Source: Teichococcus wenyumeiae (GTDB taxonomy: Bacteria; Pseudomonadota; Alphaproteobacteria; Acetobacterales; Acetobacteraceae). From it: 64,000 bases of DNA. Shown here piece by piece: positions 62,239 to 64,000 of the stretch (its first letter is position 1; every line of letters starts with the position of its first letter). The position numbers and the translations under genes are program-made. The DNA lies in the NCBI RefSeq assembly GCF_003696345.1, contig NZ_RFLX01000021.1:1-64000 (forward strand). Direction: 5' to 3'. The notes under the pieces are model-generated. The model had not been told where the DNA came from and searched no databases. It saw only the letters and a list, made by a program, of their open reading frames with translations.

Positions 62239-62567
62239 GGATGGCGCGCGTAGCGGCCTGCTGACTAAGGCCGCTGCGACGAAAAGGCGGCCATGATCGG
62301 CATGGATCCCAATGATTGGGGAACAGGACGTGCAGATGGCCCAGAACCAACATTCGGTAGCGATCACGCCGGCCGGATCACGTATTTCCTTGCGACTGCG
62401 GCATCCGCTCGCCTCTGCTCCGACGGGGTGGAGCCAGTGGAATGCGTACTCCCGCCTTCAGGTTGACGTACCCGGCAAGGCGGTTTCAGTATCGAACAAC
62501 TCTGGATCAACTGGAGGTGCCTCGCACCGAAAAGGCCGGGGGCGAAACGGCTGGAGAGCATTGAGAC
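62239..62567. other. 329-bp intergenic region before the M81 gene
   Basis: No supported gene and no clear terminator. The right end carries GGAGAG ahead of the GTG at 62568. Confidence 0.35.
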
Positions 62568-64000
62568 GTGCGGATTTTTATCGCGGGCTTGGCGACCGAA
62601 ACCAATACCTTTTCCCCTATCCCCACCGGCTGGGCTGGCTTCAAGGAGGGGCGGCTCTGGTTTCGCAACGATGGCAGCCGCAACCCGCCCGTGGCCGGCA
62701 ACGTGCCGCTGATCGCCTGGCGCCGCCTGGCGGAGGCTGATGGGCATGAGGTGGTGGAAAGCATCTGCACCTCCGCCCAGCCCGCCGGCACCACCCTGCA
62801 GCATGTCTATGAAGGGCTGCGGGACATGCTGCTGGAGGATCTGCGGCAGGCAGGGCCGGTGGACGTTGTCCTGCTCTCCATGCACGGTGCCATGGTCGCC
62901 CATGGCTATGACGATTGCGAGGGTGACACGCTGGCCTGCGTGCGCGCGGTGGTCGGCACCGACACCAAGATAGGCATCGAGCTGGACCTGCACTGCCATC
63001 TGACGGAGCTGATGCGCAGCAGCGCGGATGCCATCATCACCTACAAGGAATACCCGCATACCGACATGGCCGAACGGGCCGAGGAGCTTTATGCCCTCTG
63101 CACCCGGGCGGCGCGGGGCGAGGTGCGGCCTGTCACCGCTTATCATGACTGCCGCATGGTCAGCATGTGGCGCACGCCGGCCGAGCCAATGAAATCCTTT
63201 GTCGCCCGCATGCAGGCGCTGGAAGGCAAGGACGGCATCCTGTCCATCTCCTTCGGCCACGGCTTCCCTTGGGGCGACGTGGAGGAAGTGGGGGCCAAGA
63301 TGGTCGTCATCGCCGATGGCGACATGGGTAAGGCCCAGGCCCTGGCGAAGGCGCTGGGCGATGAGATCTGGGCCATGCGGGAAGCAACCTCCACCCGCCA
63401 TGACACGATCGACGAGGGCATCGACCATGCGCTGGCCAGCCCGGGCGGGCCGGTGGTGCTGGCCGATGTCGCCGACAATGCGGGTGGCGGCGCGCCCTCC
63501 GACAATACCGCTATCCTGCGCCGCCTGGTGGAGCGGGGCGTCAAGGGCGCGGTGATCGGCTGCTTCTGGGACCCGCAGGCGGTGCAGTTCTGCCGGGAGG
63601 CCGACGAGGGCGCGAGCTTCCTGCTGCGCATCGGCGGCAAGTGCGGCCCTTCCTCCGGCGATCCTGTGGACCTGATGGTGACGGTGCGGAAGATCCATCC
63701 TAACTTCACCCAGACGGGGCTGAGCGGCGGGCGCGCCGGCCTGGGGCCGAGCGTCTGGGTTTCGGCGGAGGGCATCGACATCGTCCTCACCAGCACGCGG
63801 CAGCAGACCTTCGCGCCGGACGCCTTCACCGGCCTCGGCATCACGCTGGAGGACAAGGCCATCGTCGTGGTGAAGTCGACGCAGCACTTCCACGCCGCCT
63901 TCGCGCCCGTCGCGCGGGAGATCCGCTATGTGGCTGCCCCCGGCGCCATCCCGCCGGACTATGCGAACATCCCCTACACCAAGCGCACGCGTCCGTTCTG
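62568..64000 (+). CDS. M81 family metallopeptidase (MlrC-like), cut by the window end
   Basis: At least 477 residues, open to the end of the window. The N-terminus RIFIAGLATETNTFSPIPTG and the metal ligands in IGIELDLHCHLTELM and YKEYPHTDMAERAEELY mark the MlrC family, whose founding member breaks linear microcystin; other members are annotated as peptidases of unknown target. Further blocks are ISFGHGFPWGDVEEVGAK and LADVADNAGGGAPSDNTAIL. The start is GTG 62568, with GGAGAG about eleven bases before. No signal peptide is seen. Typical family length is about 490-500, so little is missing. Confidence 0.88.
   Translation, partial: MRIFIAGLATETNTFSPIPTGWAGFKEGRLWFRNDGSRNPPVAGNVPLIAWRRLAEADGHEVVESICTSAQPAGTTLQHVYEGLRDMLLEDLRQAGPVDVVLLSMHGAMVAHGYDDCEGDTLACVRAVVGTDTKIGIELDLHCHLTELMRSSADAIITYKEYPHTDMAERAEELYALCTRAARGEVRPVTAYHDCRMVSMWRTPAEPMKSFVARMQALEGKDGILSISFGHGFPWGDVEEVGAKMVVIADGDMGKAQALAKALGDEIWAMREATSTRHDTIDEGIDHALASPGGPVVLADVADNAGGGAPSDNTAILRRLVERGVKGAVIGCFWDPQAVQFCREADEGASFLLRIGGKCGPSSGDPVDLMVTVRKIHPNFTQTGLSGGRAGLGPSVWVSAEGIDIVLTSTRQQTFAPDAFTGLGITLEDKAIVVVKSTQHFHAAFAPVAREIRYVAAPGAIPPDYANIPYTKRTRPF

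Overview
The window is GC-rich and tightly packed. It is a metabolic and transport segment with no rRNA, tRNA, phage or insertion sequence that I could recognise. The gene mix suggests an alphaproteobacterium of the Acetobacteraceae (Roseomonas-like): many orphan Bug/TctC solute-binding proteins, each with its own catabolic genes and a GntR, IclR, TetR or AraC regulator, a cobalamin riboswitch, and a tandem glycine riboswitch before a UPF0126/TRIC channel. The taxon is inferred from content and was not tested.

Layout. 0.4-3.6 kb: a three-gene unit (AroQ-like dehydratase, Bug protein, tandem alpha/beta-barrel protein) with a divergent FCD-type GntR regulator. 3.9-7.4 kb: a cobalamin riboswitch followed by a BtuFCD-type importer and a pseudoazurin-like cupredoxin. 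7.8-8.9 kb: class I fructose-1,6-bisphosphatase. 8.9-9.5 kb: a frameshifted GlxA/AraC-type pseudogene. 9.6-13.0 kb: a TonB-dependent siderophore receptor with a candidate Fur box and a convergent siderophore-esterase-like hydrolase. 13-20 kb: a YczE membrane protein, an alpha/beta hydrolase with a divergent LysR regulator, a Bug protein divergent from an MFS carrier, and a hypothetical protein. 20.2-23.9 kb: TetR/MFS with a clear operator, then SMP-30 and Bug genes on the other strand. 24.2-25.8 kb: an Old Yellow Enzyme homologue with a divergent ArsR regulator.

25.9-33.2 kb: a six-gene minus-strand unit (FAH-family hydrolase, two Bug proteins, a 2Fe-2S/molybdopterin hydroxylase of the IorAB/NicAB type, and a 4,5-dihydroxyphthalate-decarboxylase-like binding protein) with a divergent GntR regulator. 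33.3-39.9 kb: a regulator with two winged helices divergent from a Bug, Ldh-family dehydrogenase, metallo-beta-lactamase-fold hydrolase and aconitase-family operon. 39.9-43.4 kb: MFS plus a TTC38-like TPR protein with a divergent AraC regulator. 43.5-48.6 kb: a Bug, FMN 2-hydroxyacid dehydrogenase and TPP-enzyme operon with a divergent FadR-type regulator and a strong operator. 48.7-51.4 kb: MFS and a RES/Xre toxin-antitoxin pair. 51.8-58.4 kb: a LivK-type binding protein and a translationally coupled acyl-CoA catabolic operon with a divergent IclR regulator. 58.7-64 kb: a Bug protein, a D,D-carboxypeptidase, the glycine riboswitch/TRIC channel, and an M81 metallopeptidase cut by the window end.

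Overall the region reads as a row of independent nutrient-scavenging cassettes. Most pair a periplasmic binding protein with a few enzymes for one organic acid or aromatic compound and a divergent local regulator. Eight Bug-family binding proteins are present, but no TctA or TctB membrane subunit.
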